Shown here one piece after another: positions 17,382 to 26,476 of a stretch of 57,482 nucleotides of DNA. The stretch is taken from positions 1 to 57,482 of the forward strand of contig NZ_JAUNSF010000008.1 in NCBI RefSeq assembly GCF_030539355.1, in the 5' to 3' direction. Source of the DNA: Sutterella sp. GTDB taxonomy: Bacteria; Pseudomonadota; Gammaproteobacteria; Burkholderiales; Burkholderiaceae_F. Each line of letters begins with the position of its first letter. Position 1 is the first letter of the stretch. Made by a program: the position numbers and the translations under genes. Below the pieces are notes generated by a model. It had not been told where the DNA came from, ran no database searches, and was given only the letters and a program-made list of their open reading frames with translations.

Positions 17382-18269
17382 ATGTGCACCACCTGCGGCT
17401 GCGGCCACTCCGGCCCCCACATGCATGAGACCGTGGACGAGAACGGCAACGTGACGATCACGGTCCACGACCACGATCATGACCATGATCACCATGACCA
17501 TGACCACGCGCATCCCCATACGCACGACCATGACCACGGTCACAGCCATGATCATGAGCACACGCATGATCATGCCCATCCCGAGCACAGCCACGACTCC
17601 TCGATGCCCGCGGGCCGTGCGATCGCGGTCGAGGAGGACATCCTCGCGCGCAACAACGCCATCGCGGACCGCAACCGCGCGAAGTTCGCCGCGCGCCATG
17701 CGCTCGCGCTGAATCTGGTCTCCTCGCCGGGCTCGGGCAAGACGGAACTTCTGGCCGCGACGCTGCGCACCGTGAAGGAATTCCCGACCGCCGTGATCGA
17801 GGGCGACCAGGAGACCGCGAACGACGCAGAGCGCATCCGCGCGACCGGTGCCCGGGCGCTCCAGATCAACACCGGAAAGGGCTGCCACCTTGACGCGGCC
17901 ATGATCGAACGCGCGCTCGAGGCCCTTCCCGTCGAGGAGAACTCGGTTCTCTTCATCGAGAACGTCGGCAACCTCGTCTGCCCGGCGGAGTTCGATCTCG
18001 GCGAAGCCGCCAAGGTCGCGATTCTCTCGGTCACCGAGGGCGAGGACAAGCCGCTCAAGTACCCGGACATGTTCCGCGCCTCGTCGCTCGTGCTTTTGAA
18101 CAAGATCGACCTGCTGCCCTACGTGCGCTTTGACGCCGACAAGGCCGAGGCCAATGTGCTCCGCGTCAACCCGCGCGCCAAGGTGATCCGCGTCTCCGCC
18201 ACGACGGGCGAGGGCCTTGAGAAGTGGATCGCCTGGGTGAAGGCCCAGCTCGTTCTCGCGAGCCTCTGA
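17382..18269 (+). CDS. hypB: Hydrogenase nickel incorporation GTPase HypB with His-rich N-terminus
   Basis: GTPase that drives nickel delivery. The 295-residue protein begins MCTTCGCG, the high-affinity metal site. Residues about 30-72 are a histidine-rich nickel-storage stretch alternating with Asp, and the G domain follows with P-loop [11 protein letters not shown], the switch motif [13 protein letters not shown], the metal site GCHLDAAMI and NKIDLLPY for guanine. A GAGGAA ribosome site precedes the ATG. It sits 156 bases after hypA, a gap holding a short CCTCCT/AGGAGG hairpin. Confidence 0.97.
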   Translation: MCTTCGCGHSGPHMHETVDENGNVTITVHDHDHDHDHHDHDHAHPHTHDHDHGHSHDHEHTHDHAHPEHSHDSSMPAGRAIAVEEDILARNNAIADRNRAKFAARHALALNLVSSPGSGKTELLAATLRTVKEFPTAVIEGDQETANDAERIRATGARALQINTGKGCHLDAAMIERALEALPVEENSVLFIENVGNLVCPAEFDLGEAAKVAILSVTEGEDKPLKYPDMFRASSLVLLNKIDLLPYVRFDADKAEANVLRVNPRAKVIRVSATTGEGLEKWIAWVKAQLVLASL

Positions 18270-18426
18270 TCCCGCACATTTTTTTCTCCGGTACCGGCCG
18301 CTGATATGAAGAGCGCCCGCGCGGTGCACCCCGAAGCTTCAAAAGAAGCACGGAGCGCCCGGGCGGGCTCCCGGCCGTACCCGCCGGGGGCGGTTCCTCC
18401 GTCCCCGAAGGAGCAGTAGTCCAAGC

Positions 18427-20871
18427 ATGCCGACCGAAGCACGTCTCGTACGCGTCGAGGGTCTTGTCCAGGGCGTGGGGTTCCGCCCCACCGTCTGGAG
18501 GATCGCCGTCGCGCTCGGCCTCACGGGAGAGGTCTTCAACGACCCGCAGGGCGTGGGCGTCCGCCTCGAGGGCGAGCCCGCCGCGCTCGACGCGTTCCCT
18601 GATGAGCTCATGCGTGAGAAGCCGCCGCTCGCCCGCATCGACTCGATCGAGGTGTTCCCGGCCGAGATGAAGGGCTTCACGGAGTTCTCGATCACCGCTT
18701 CCGAACACTCCGGGGCGGTGACGACGATGATCACCGCCGACGCGGCCACCTGCGCGCACTGCTTCGCGGACATCTTCGACAAGGCGAACCGCCGCCACCG
18801 CTACGCCTTCACGAACTGCACGCACTGCGGTCCGCGCTTCACGATCACGAGGGCGCTCCCCTACGACCGCCCCCAGACCTCGATGGCCGTCTTCCCGATG
18901 TGCCCCGAGTGCCTCGCCGAGTACCGCGACCCGGCGGACCGCCGTTTCCATGCGCAGCCCAATGCCTGCCCGGTCTGCGGGCCGCAGCTCACGTTCACCG
19001 CTGCTGACGGCACCCCGCTCCCCGGTGATCCCGTGCGCGAGGCCGCCCGTGCCATTCTCGAGGGAAAGATCGTCGCCATGAAGGGCATCGGGGGCTTTCA
19101 TCTCGTCTGTGACGCGAGAAACCCGGAGGCCGTGAAGCGCCTGCGCTCCCGCAAGGGCCGCGACGAGAAGCCCCTCGCCGTGATGTGCGCGGGCGTCGCA
19201 AGCGCCCGCCGCTGGGTGAATGTGAACGACAGGGAAGCCGAGCTTCTCACCTCGCCCGCCCATCCGATCGTGCTCTGCCGCAAGTCGGCCGAGCTCCGCG
19301 CTGCGGTCGCAGCGGATCCCGGCGCCGCGGCGGCCCTTCCCGGCATCGCCGACGGTCTCTCCGAGCTCGGCGTGATGCTCCCCTACACGCCGCTCCACGC
19401 ACTCCTCTTCCACTCGCTCGCCGGCGAACCCGAGGGGAAGAACGGGCCCGCCTCCTGGATGGACGAGCCGCAGGAGCCGCTTGTCGTCATGACGAGCGCC
19501 AATCCGGGCGGAGAACCGCTCGTCATCGGCAACGACGAGGCGGTGGAACGACTCGGCTCCATCGCAGACTTCATTCTGATGCACAACCGCGAGATCCTCG
19601 TGCGCTGCGACGACTCGGTCGCCCGCGTCATCGACTCGGGCACGCTCTGGGTGCGCCGCGCGAGAGGCGTCACGCCCGAGGCCGTGAAGATCCCCGCGGT
19701 CGAGAACGCCCCGGACGTGCTCGCCACAGGCTCGTACCTCAAGAACGCCGCCGCGCTCACCCGCGGCGACGAGCTCTTCCTCTCGCAGCACATCGGCGAC
19801 CTCTCGAACTTCTCGAGCTGCGAGGCGCTCGAGCTCGCGGTCGCGCACCTCTCGCGCATCCTCGAGCACGCGCCGGGCGCATACGCCTGCGACCTGCATC
19901 CGGACTTCTTCTCGACGCAGCTCGCCGAGAAGCTCGCCACCGAAACGGGGAAGCCCCTCATCCGCATCGCCCACCACGCCGCCCACGTCGGCGCCGCGAT
20001 GGCCGAGGCCGGCAGGGTCACCAGGACCTACGGTGCCGCGCTCGACGGCGTCGGGCTCGGTCCCGACGGCGGCGTCTGGGGCGGCGAGTTCCTCGCCTGC
20101 TCCGCAGAGGGCTTCACGCGCTTGGGGCGTCTCGAGGCCCTGCCCCTCCCGGGCGGCGACCGCGCCGCACGCGAGCCCTGGCGCATGGCCGCGGCCGCGC
20201 TCGTGCGCGCCGGCATGCCTGAGGCCCGCTTCGAGCTCCTCGCCGGGCCCGACGTCCCGGAGATGATGCTCGCCGAAATCACGAAGCTCGTCGCCTCGCC
20301 CCGCACGCCGCTCACGACGGCGCTCGGACGCTGGTTCGACGCCGCGGCCGCCCTCCTCGGGCTCGCCCGCGTCGTGCACGACGAGGCCACCGCCGCGATG
20401 CGGCTCGAGAGCCTCGCCGAGACCTCGGCCGAGGATCCCGCCCCCAGGGCGGACCTCGCCCCGGTCGAATCGGGCGTCCTCCGGTTGTCGCCGCTTCTCG
20501 CGGAGATCGCCCGCGAGCGCCTCGCCGACCCGTCGCGCGAACACGCCGCGGGGCTCGCGAAGCTCTTCGAGATCACGGTCGCCGACGGGCTCGCCCGCTG
20601 GATCGCCTCGCTCGTCGGTGACAAGGATCACGAAGAGGAAGACGAAGTGATGCTCACCGGCGGCTGCATGCTCAACCGCGTGCTCTCCCGCGAGATCCCC
20701 GCGAGGCTCGCCCGCCTCGGCATCCGCGCGCGCATCCCGCACGCCGTGCCGCCGGGCGACGGCGGTCTTGCCCTGGGTGAAGCGCACCTCGCGCGCCTTG
20801 CGCTCTCGCGCGGCCTCACGGAATATCCCTTCCTCGGCGACCGCACGCCCCCGGCCGCCGCGGACAAATAA
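18427..20871 (+). CDS. hypF: Carbamoyltransferase HypF
   Basis: Makes the carbamoyl-adenylate precursor of the active-site cyanides and transfers it to HypE. The 814-residue protein shows the normal order: acylphosphatase-like domain (RVEGLVQGVGFRPTVWR, about 8-25), two zinc-finger pairs (CAHC...CTHC and CPEC...CPVC, about 110-185), a YrdC domain (KGIGGFHLVCDA, about 219-230) and a Kae1-like domain with HHAAHVGAAMAE (about 518-530), ending with PPGDGGLALGE. Full length. A 157-base GC-rich gap with hairpins separates it from hypB. Confidence 0.97.
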   Translation: MPTEARLVRVEGLVQGVGFRPTVWRIAVALGLTGEVFNDPQGVGVRLEGEPAALDAFPDELMREKPPLARIDSIEVFPAEMKGFTEFSITASEHSGAVTTMITADAATCAHCFADIFDKANRRHRYAFTNCTHCGPRFTITRALPYDRPQTSMAVFPMCPECLAEYRDPADRRFHAQPNACPVCGPQLTFTAADGTPLPGDPVREAARAILEGKIVAMKGIGGFHLVCDARNPEAVKRLRSRKGRDEKPLAVMCAGVASARRWVNVNDREAELLTSPAHPIVLCRKSAELRAAVAADPGAAAALPGIADGLSELGVMLPYTPLHALLFHSLAGEPEGKNGPASWMDEPQEPLVVMTSANPGGEPLVIGNDEAVERLGSIADFILMHNREILVRCDDSVARVIDSGTLWVRRARGVTPEAVKIPAVENAPDVLATGSYLKNAAALTRGDELFLSQHIGDLSNFSSCEALELAVAHLSRILEHAPGAYACDLHPDFFSTQLAEKLATETGKPLIRIAHHAAHVGAAMAEAGRVTRTYGAALDGVGLGPDGGVWGGEFLACSAEGFTRLGRLEALPLPGGDRAAREPWRMAAAALVRAGMPEARFELLAGPDVPEMMLAEITKLVASPRTPLTTALGRWFDAAAALLGLARVVHDEATAAMRLESLAETSAEDPAPRADLAPVESGVLRLSPLLAEIARERLADPSREHAAGLAKLFEITVADGLARWIASLVGDKDHEEEDEVMLTGGCMLNRVLSREIPARLARLGIRARIPHAVPPGDGGLALGEAHLARLALSRGLTEYPFLGDRTPPAAADK

Positions 20872-20912
20872 AATTTGGCTCTAATTCAACGTTTTCGGAC
20901 CCGCTTTAAATC

Positions 20913-21164
20913 ATGTGCCTTGCAGTACCCGCTGAAATCAAATCCGTGTCGGATGACGGCACGGAAGCCGTCGCCTGGATCGGCGGCATCGAGAAGACCG
21001 TGGACGTCTCCCTGATCGAGAACCCGGTTCCCGGTGACTGGGTGATCGTGCACGTCGGCTTTGCGCTCAACCGCATCGACGCGAAGGAAGCCGAGGAGAC
21101 GCTGCGCGTGCTCGCCCAAGCCGGCGCCGATGTGAAGACGGTCACCGACAGGAGCGCGTCGTGA
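20913..21164 (+). CDS. hypC: Hydrogenase assembly chaperone HypC
   Basis: Small chaperone that binds HypD and the large-subunit precursor during Fe(CN)2CO assembly. The 83-residue protein starts MCLAVPAEI, the invariant opening with Cys2, and has VDVSLIENPVPGDWVIVHVGFALNRID typical of the OB-like core. The stop overlaps hypD by 4 bases. Confidence 0.97.
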   Translation: MCLAVPAEIKSVSDDGTEAVAWIGGIEKTVDVSLIENPVPGDWVIVHVGFALNRIDAKEAEETLRVLAQAGADVKTVTDRSAS

Positions 21165-22276
21165 AATACGTTGACGAATACCGCAACGGGGAGGAGGCGC
21201 AGCGCCTCGCCGAACGCATCCGCCTCGAGGCCGATCCCGCCCGCGAATACCGCTTCATGGAGTTCTGCGGCGGTCACACCCACGTGCTCTCCCGCTGGGG
21301 ACTCTCGGACCTGCTCCCGCCCAACGTGCGCATGATCCACGGCCCCGGCTGCCCGGTCTGCGTGATGCCGATCGGCCGCATCGACATGGCGATGGCGCTG
21401 GCGCTCGAGCACGACGTCATCCTCTGCACCTACGCGGACACGATGCGCGTGCCGGCCTCGAAGGGCCGCAGCTTCTTCCGCTGCCGCGCCGAGGGCGCGG
21501 ACATCCGCATGATCTATTCGCCGATGGACGCGATCCGTGCGGCGAAGGAGAACCCGGAACGTCAGGTCGTCTTCTTCGCGATCGGCTTCGAGACGACGAC
21601 GCCCCCGACGGCCGCGGCCATTCTCGCCGCGGAGAAGCTCGGCCTCAAAAACTTCTCCGTCTTCTGCAACCACGTGCTCACGCCCGCGGCGATGGAGCAC
21701 ATCCTGCTCACCGCCCCCGACCGCCCTGACGCGCCCAAGCTCGCCGGTCTCGTCGGCCCCGCGCACGTCTCGACCGTCATCGGCTCGCGTCCCTACGCGC
21801 ACTTCTCCGAGAAGTGGAAGATGCCGGTCGTGGTCTGCGGGTTCGAACCGCTCGACATGCTGCTCTCGATCCTGATGCTCATCCGCCAGGTGAACGAGGG
21901 CCGCGCCGAGGTGGAGAACGAATTCACCCGCGCCGTGACGGCCGAGGGCAACTTGAAGGCCATCGATCTGATGGCGCAGGTCTTCGAGCCGCGCGAGAGC
22001 TTCGAGTGGCGCGGTCTCGGCCGCGTGCCGCTCTCGGCGCTGAAGCTCCGTGAGCGCTACGCCGCCTTCGACGCGGAGAAGCGCTTCTCGATGCCCGAGA
22101 TCTCGGTGCCCGACGCCAAGTCCTGCGAGTGCGGCGCGATCCTGCGCGGCGAGAAGGAGCCGAAGGACTGCAAGCTCTTCGGACGCGCCTGCACGCCGGC
22201 CCACCCGATCGGGGCCTGCATGGTCTCCTCCGAGGGCGCCTGCGCCGCGTACTACAGCTACGGCCGCCACGAGTGA
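21161..22276 (+). CDS. hypD: Hydrogenase maturation protein HypD
   Basis: Iron-sulphur scaffold where the Fe(CN)2CO unit is built. The 371-residue protein shows the FCGGHTH motif (about 28-34), MIHGPGCPVCVMP (about 57-69), the ATP/redox region FFAIGFETTTPPTA and the C-terminal cysteine set for the [4Fe-4S] cluster (CECGAILRG, DCKLFGRACTP, GACMVSSEGAC). Complete length for the family. Confidence 0.97.
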   Translation: MKYVDEYRNGEEAQRLAERIRLEADPAREYRFMEFCGGHTHVLSRWGLSDLLPPNVRMIHGPGCPVCVMPIGRIDMAMALALEHDVILCTYADTMRVPASKGRSFFRCRAEGADIRMIYSPMDAIRAAKENPERQVVFFAIGFETTTPPTAAAILAAEKLGLKNFSVFCNHVLTPAAMEHILLTAPDRPDAPKLAGLVGPAHVSTVIGSRPYAHFSEKWKMPVVVCGFEPLDMLLSILMLIRQVNEGRAEVENEFTRAVTAEGNLKAIDLMAQVFEPRESFEWRGLGRVPLSALKLRERYAAFDAEKRFSMPEISVPDAKSCECGAILRGEKEPKDCKLFGRACTPAHPIGACMVSSEGACAAYYSYGRHE

Positions 22277-22322
22277 GCCCGAAGGCTACAGGAACAGAAT
22301 CATTGACATACGAGGAAGAAGA

Positions 22323-23387
22323 ATGACCGAACAATCCCTCAAGGCCGAGCGCGCCGGACGCGGCCGCAGGCTCGACATCGCCCGCGGCACGGTTGAGATG
22401 ACCCACGGCTCGGGCGGCCGCGCCTCCGCGCAGCTGATCGGCGAGCTCTTTGCGAAGCACCTCACCAACGAGTGGCTCGCCCAGGGTCATGACGGCGCGG
22501 TGATGCCGCCCATCACGCATCCCGTCGCCATGAGCTGCGACGCGCATGTGGTGAAGCCCCTCTTCTTCCCCGGCGGCGACATCGGCCGTCTCGCCGTCAC
22601 GGGCACCGTGAACGACGTGGCCATGTGCGGCGCGAAGCCGCTCTGGATCTCCGCGGCCTTCATCCTCGAGGAGGGCTTTCCGCTTGCCGACCTCGAGCGC
22701 ATCGTCGAGTCGATGGCCGAGGCCGCCCGCGAGGCCGGCGTCGCGATCGTCACGGGCGACACCAAGGTCGTTGAGAAGGGCCACGGCGACGGCTGCTACA
22801 TCGCGACGACGGGCGTGGGCGAACGGATCGCCGACCACATGATCTCCGGCGCGTCGGCCAGGCCCGGCGACGCGGTGCTCGTCTCCGGCTCGATCGGCGA
22901 CCACGGCATGACCGTGATGAGCCTGCGCGAGGACATGAGCTTCGGTACCTCGCTCGTCTCGGACGCCGCCCCGCTCGCGCAGATGGTCGCGAACGTCATC
23001 GCCGCCGCTCCGCACGTGCACGTGCTCCGTGACCCGACCCGCGGGGGCCTCGGCACGACGTTGAACGAAATCGCCGCCGAGAGCCGCGTGGGCATCACGC
23101 TCGAGGAGAAGTCGATCCCCGTGAAGCCCGAGGTGCGCGCCGCCTGCGAGTTCCTCGGCCTCGATCCGCTCTACTCGGCCTGCGAGGGGCGTCTCATCTG
23201 CATCGTCCCCGCCGACGAGGCCGAGGCCGCGCTCGCCGCGATGCGCTCGAGCCCCTACGGCGAAGGCGCCGCGCGCGTCGGCACCGTCACCGACACCGCC
23301 CCCGGGTTCGTCGAGATGGTGACCCTCATGGGCGGCCGCCGCATGGTCGACTGGCTCACGGGCGAGCAGCTCCCGAGAATCTGCTGA
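22323..23387 (+). CDS. hypE: Hydrogenase maturation protein HypE
   Basis: Dehydrates the carbamoyl group on its C-terminal cysteine to thiocyanate, the source of the CN ligands. The 354-residue protein has the PurM/AIR synthase fold: MTHGSGGRASAQLI, HDGAVM, SGSIGDHGMTVM and RDPTRGGLGTTLNE are visible, and it ends in PRIC, the required C-terminal Cys. A GAGGAAG site precedes the ATG at 22323. Last gene of the hyp operon; hyp genes here run A-B-F-C-D-E. Confidence 0.97.
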   Translation: MTEQSLKAERAGRGRRLDIARGTVEMTHGSGGRASAQLIGELFAKHLTNEWLAQGHDGAVMPPITHPVAMSCDAHVVKPLFFPGGDIGRLAVTGTVNDVAMCGAKPLWISAAFILEEGFPLADLERIVESMAEAAREAGVAIVTGDTKVVEKGHGDGCYIATTGVGERIADHMISGASARPGDAVLVSGSIGDHGMTVMSLREDMSFGTSLVSDAAPLAQMVANVIAAAPHVHVLRDPTRGGLGTTLNEIAAESRVGITLEEKSIPVKPEVRAACEFLGLDPLYSACEGRLICIVPADEAEAALAAMRSSPYGEGAARVGTVTDTAPGFVEMVTLMGGRRMVDWLTGEQLPRIC

Positions 23388-23414
23388 TTCCCTGGCGAAC
23401 TCGATATCTCTTCC

Positions 23415-23444
23415 AGGCCCCTGAAGGTGCACCTTCAGGGGCCT
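23415..23444 (+). terminator. Perfect 30-base palindrome after hypE, likely terminator
   Basis: AGGCCCCTGAAGGTG is followed at once by its exact reverse complement. The T-tract is weak (GCTGTTCC), so it may act as a hairpin terminator or 3' stabiliser of the hyp transcript. Confidence 0.6.
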
Positions 23445-23598
23445 GCTGTTCCGAGGCACGTCCCGCCGGCTTTAAGTTCGCTGACAGGCGGGCGTGCAAG
23501 AATGGCTGAATACTGAAAATTCTGCGCGGCTGCCAACTCTGCCTGACTGCCTCATCGAGCGCATCCGGAAAGCAGCCCGCCGCCCCCGAAGGAAACTT

Positions 23599-24021
23599 AT
23601 GTTCATGACCAAAATCTGTGCCGCCGCCATGACGGTCGTCGGCATGACCGCCGCGGCCCAGGCGATGGAGCCCGTCACGCCGCAGCCGGCCTCCCCGCTC
23701 ACCTACTCCGACCCCGCCTACGCGAAGGTCGTTCCCGCCGAGGCGAAGAAGATGCTCGAGGCCGGCGTCGTCATGATCGACGTCCGCGAGCCCGACGAGT
23801 TCGCCGAGGGCCATGTCCCGGGCTCGATCAATGTTCCGTTGTCGTCCTTCAAGTTCGGCATGAGGCTCAGCGCCGTGCCGAACCTCGACGACAAGGTGCT
23901 CGTCATCTGCCGCTCCGGCGTGCGCGCCGAGCGCGCCTCGCGCGTCCTCGTCGAGTCGGGCTACCGCCACGTCTACAACGCCTACGGCACGTCGCAGTGG
24001 CCGTACGGACTTGTCCGCTAA
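23599..24021 (+). CDS. Periplasmic rhodanese-domain sulphurtransferase
   Basis: A 140-residue single-domain rhodanese with an export signal (TKICAAAMTVVGMTAAAQA, cleavage near residue 22). The fold motifs VVMIDVREPDEFAEGHVPGS (58-76) and LVICRSGVRAE (101-111, active Cys104) are intact, so it can carry persulphide. I chose the ATG at 23599 because GAAGGA lies 7 bases upstream. It stands alone between two hairpin terminators. Substrate unknown; periplasmic rhodaneses often belong to sulphur-oxyanion metabolism. Confidence 0.88.
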   Translation: MFMTKICAAAMTVVGMTAAAQAMEPVTPQPASPLTYSDPAYAKVVPAEAKKMLEAGVVMIDVREPDEFAEGHVPGSINVPLSSFKFGMRLSAVPNLDDKVLVICRSGVRAERASRVLVESGYRHVYNAYGTSQWPYGLVR

Positions 24022-24047
24022 ATCTGACTTACATCTGACATTCATGA

Positions 24048-24076
24048 GAAAGCCGCGGTTTTGCGCCGCGGCTTTC
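24048..24076. terminator. Bidirectional terminator between the rhodanese and dipeptidase genes
   Basis: GAAAGCCGCGG (24048-24058) pairs with CCGCGGCTTTC (24066-24076). The convergent genes end on either side. Confidence 0.75.
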
Positions 24077-24093
24077 ATCTTCCTGCGGAGGAC

Positions 24094-25950
24094 TCAGACC
24101 TCCCGGGCACCTTCCCCGAATTCCCCGGTCTCGCCGGCCTGCCCGTCCGTCGTGCCCGCCTCACCGGCCTTCTCCATCGCGAGCGGCGCAGCCACTTCCT
24201 CGAACACCCTCACGGCGTCCACGCCGCCGAAGGGCTCGCCGTCGGCGAGTCCGAAGAGCCAGAGATCCGTCCTCACGCCGGGAATGCACTGCCGCAGGAT
24301 CGCGGCCTTGGGGAACGTGAAGAGCGCCTCGAGCCTGCCGTCGCCGTCGATGTCCTCGAGGCTCATCGCGGTCACGCGCGCACGCGCGGCGTGCCACTCC
24401 ATGTCGAGCGTGGGAAAGACCGTCCCGAGGCTCACCGACCCAGGGTCGATCTTCGCGGGATCCATCCCGGTGCGGGGAAAGAGCGCCACGGTCACCGTGT
24501 CGTCCTCGGCGCAGACCGTGGAGAGGTCGCCCGAGAGAATCGCGATCCTCGCGGGCGACATCGCCTCGAAGGCCGCGCTCATCGCACCGACGGCCGCGGC
24601 CCAGGCGCGCTCGTTGAAGTCGTGGAGCACCTCGGCCGCCTTCTCGCGCGAGACGCGGGAGAGGAGCATCCGGGCGGTCTTCTGCACCTCAGCCGTCTCG
24701 CCCATGCCGCAGGACTCCATGTACGCGGAGTAGATTCTCGGGTCGCCCTCGAGCCAGTCGGCGAGCGTCTGCGCCATCAGGAACTTCCAGAGCGGACGGT
24801 CCGGGCGGAAGTCGAAGACCTCCGCGGGAGCATGGAAGTGCTGTTCCTCGGCCTGCGCCGCCGGCATCACGGCCTCGGACTCGGCCGGCCCGCCGAGCGG
24901 GAAGAACGGCACGAAGGGCAGCGCCGAGGGACGCCCCGGCACGCGCCAGCCGGTGATCAAAAGCGGCTCCTCGTCCATCTCGAAGACTGTGGCGTCATAG
25001 GTGCCGACGTTCGAGATGTCGCGCATCGTGCGGTGCGAGGGGCCGAAGCCGGGACGGTCCTCGGTGTCGCTTCTCGCCGAGAGGACGTGCATCACGTCGC
25101 GGACGGAGAGCTTCAGCTGCGGCTTCGCGGCATAGGGCACCCGCTCGGGGTCCGTGATCCGCATGCCCGTGAGATAGGCCCAGGCCGTGCGGGCACGGTC
25201 AAAGTTCCAGAGCGCGAAGCGCCGCTCCGAGGGCTGGTAGGCCCGGCGGAAGGAGAAGTCGGAGTAGTCGCGGCCGGTCTCGGGGATGTAGCGGCCGGTC
25301 TCGGTCGCATGGCGGATGAGGTCGGGCGAAAGCAGGATGTCGCCCGGCGGCACGTCGTTCACGCGGTCGAGCGCGAAGGCGTTCGCCGTGAAGACCACCT
25401 CGTCGTCGCGCACGCGCCGCGCGGCCCAGCGGTGGCCGCGCAGCAGAAACATCTGCCAGGCCTCGTTCGCGTCCGCGAAGGTGTAGGTGCGCCCCTCGCC
25501 CACGTAGCCGTAGCGCTCCTGCAGTCTGATCGTGATCTGCACGGCCTCGCAGGCGGTGCGGGCGCGCATGGCCACTATGCGGCGCACGGCGTACCCCACG
25601 CCGCCGTCGTTGACGGACTCGTCCTTCTCCCAGGTGCGCGAGCAGGAGTTGGAGACGATGATGACGCCGGCTTCGTTCACGAAGGTGTCGGAGTAGGCCG
25701 CCCCCTCGGGCGTGATCGTCTCGCTCCAGCAGTATCCGAGCGACCGGGCTGGGAGCGGAATCTCCGCCGTCCCGGGCTCGAAGGCAATGCGTTCGCCCTC
25801 GGCATGCTCACGCGCGGGCACGAAGAGGCGGTTCGTGATGACACGTCCGCCGTTGTCCTCGTTGTGCCCGATCAGAATGCGTCCCGTGATCGACGCCGCC
25901 CGGCCGACGATCACGGTCGAGCAGCCGCCCTCATGAGGTCTTTGATGCAT
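24094..25950 (-). CDS. C69-family dipeptidase (PepD-like)
   Basis: A 618-residue N-terminal-nucleophile peptidase. The start region MHQRPHEGGCSTVIVGRAAS places Cys10 as the nucleophile exposed after removal of a short propeptide, followed by GHNEDNGG, as in lactobacillal PepDA and related C69 enzymes. The central DYSDFSFRRAYQPSERRFALWNFDRA and MHVLSARSDTED segments match the family. The ATG at 25950 has AAGGAC upstream; the longer frame to 26058 is unlikely. It is longer than the usual 470-560 residues because of a C-terminal extension of low similarity. Likely cleaves dipeptides in the cytoplasm. Confidence 0.85.
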   Translation of the reverse strand: MHQRPHEGGCSTVIVGRAASITGRILIGHNEDNGGRVITNRLFVPAREHAEGERIAFEPGTAEIPLPARSLGYCWSETITPEGAAYSDTFVNEAGVIIVSNSCSRTWEKDESVNDGGVGYAVRRIVAMRARTACEAVQITIRLQERYGYVGEGRTYTFADANEAWQMFLLRGHRWAARRVRDDEVVFTANAFALDRVNDVPPGDILLSPDLIRHATETGRYIPETGRDYSDFSFRRAYQPSERRFALWNFDRARTAWAYLTGMRITDPERVPYAAKPQLKLSVRDVMHVLSARSDTEDRPGFGPSHRTMRDISNVGTYDATVFEMDEEPLLITGWRVPGRPSALPFVPFFPLGGPAESEAVMPAAQAEEQHFHAPAEVFDFRPDRPLWKFLMAQTLADWLEGDPRIYSAYMESCGMGETAEVQKTARMLLSRVSREKAAEVLHDFNERAWAAAVGAMSAAFEAMSPARIAILSGDLSTVCAEDDTVTVALFPRTGMDPAKIDPGSVSLGTVFPTLDMEWHAARARVTAMSLEDIDGDGRLEALFTFPKAAILRQCIPGVRTDLWLFGLADGEPFGGVDAVRVFEEVAAPLAMEKAGEAGTTDGQAGETGEFGEGAREV

Positions 25951-26092
25951 GCCTGTCCTTCGCCCCGTGCGTCGTCGGAGCCGTGATATTTCTATGTAAC
26001 GTTGAAGTGTAGCCCGTCGGAGTATCAGCGACACGAGAACAGACAATGTCATCTTCATCCCTAAGATACGACATCCTCTGATGTAGCAATTC

Positions 26093-26110
26093 TATACCCG
26101 AACGGGTATA
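26093..26110. promoter_or_regulatory. Operator-like palindrome before the ABC-3C operon
   Basis: TATACCCG-AA-CGGGTATA is a perfect 8-base inverted repeat, and its right arm overlaps a good -10 box (TATACT, 26106-26111). The next gene downstream encodes a helix-turn-helix protein, so this is probably its autoregulatory operator. Confidence 0.65.
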
Positions 26111-26167
26111 CTATTAGCTGTTGTACCTTCTCCAAGTAACCTGGGCTTTCCAAGCATTCTGAGCGAT

Positions 26168-26461
26168 ATGAATAAAGATATTGCATTTCCGGAGACAAGT
26201 CATCCTGTCGATTATTCGGCGAAAAAGGCCCTGGCCTCACATTTCAACCAACTGGTGGAAGATCGCGGATTGAATCAGAAACAAATTTCCGCGATAACCG
26301 GAATGACTCAGCCTAAAGTATCCCAGATCAAGAATTACAACCTGAAGAATATTTCACTCGAACGTCTCATCAATGCGTTAGTCGCCCTGGATCAAAGAGT
26401 TGACATCATCATAACTCATAGCAAAAACAACGACTCCGCCTGTATCAACGTCAGGTATTGA
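26168..26461 (+). CDS. XRE-family helix-turn-helix regulator of the ABC-3C operon
   Basis: A 97-residue protein with a helix-turn-helix in VEDRGLNQKQISAITGMTQPKVSQIKNYNLKNIS (about 30-63), of the type found in HigA-like antitoxins (HTH_37). It is the first of four genes in an AT-rich block and lies just after a palindromic operator, so it most likely represses the operon and may sense activation of the system. The gap to the next gene is 15 bases and contains AAGGA. Confidence 0.82.
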   Translation: MNKDIAFPETSHPVDYSAKKALASHFNQLVEDRGLNQKQISAITGMTQPKVSQIKNYNLKNISLERLINALVALDQRVDIIITHSKNNDSACINVRY

Positions 26462-26476
26462 TAAAGGACTTTCCCG

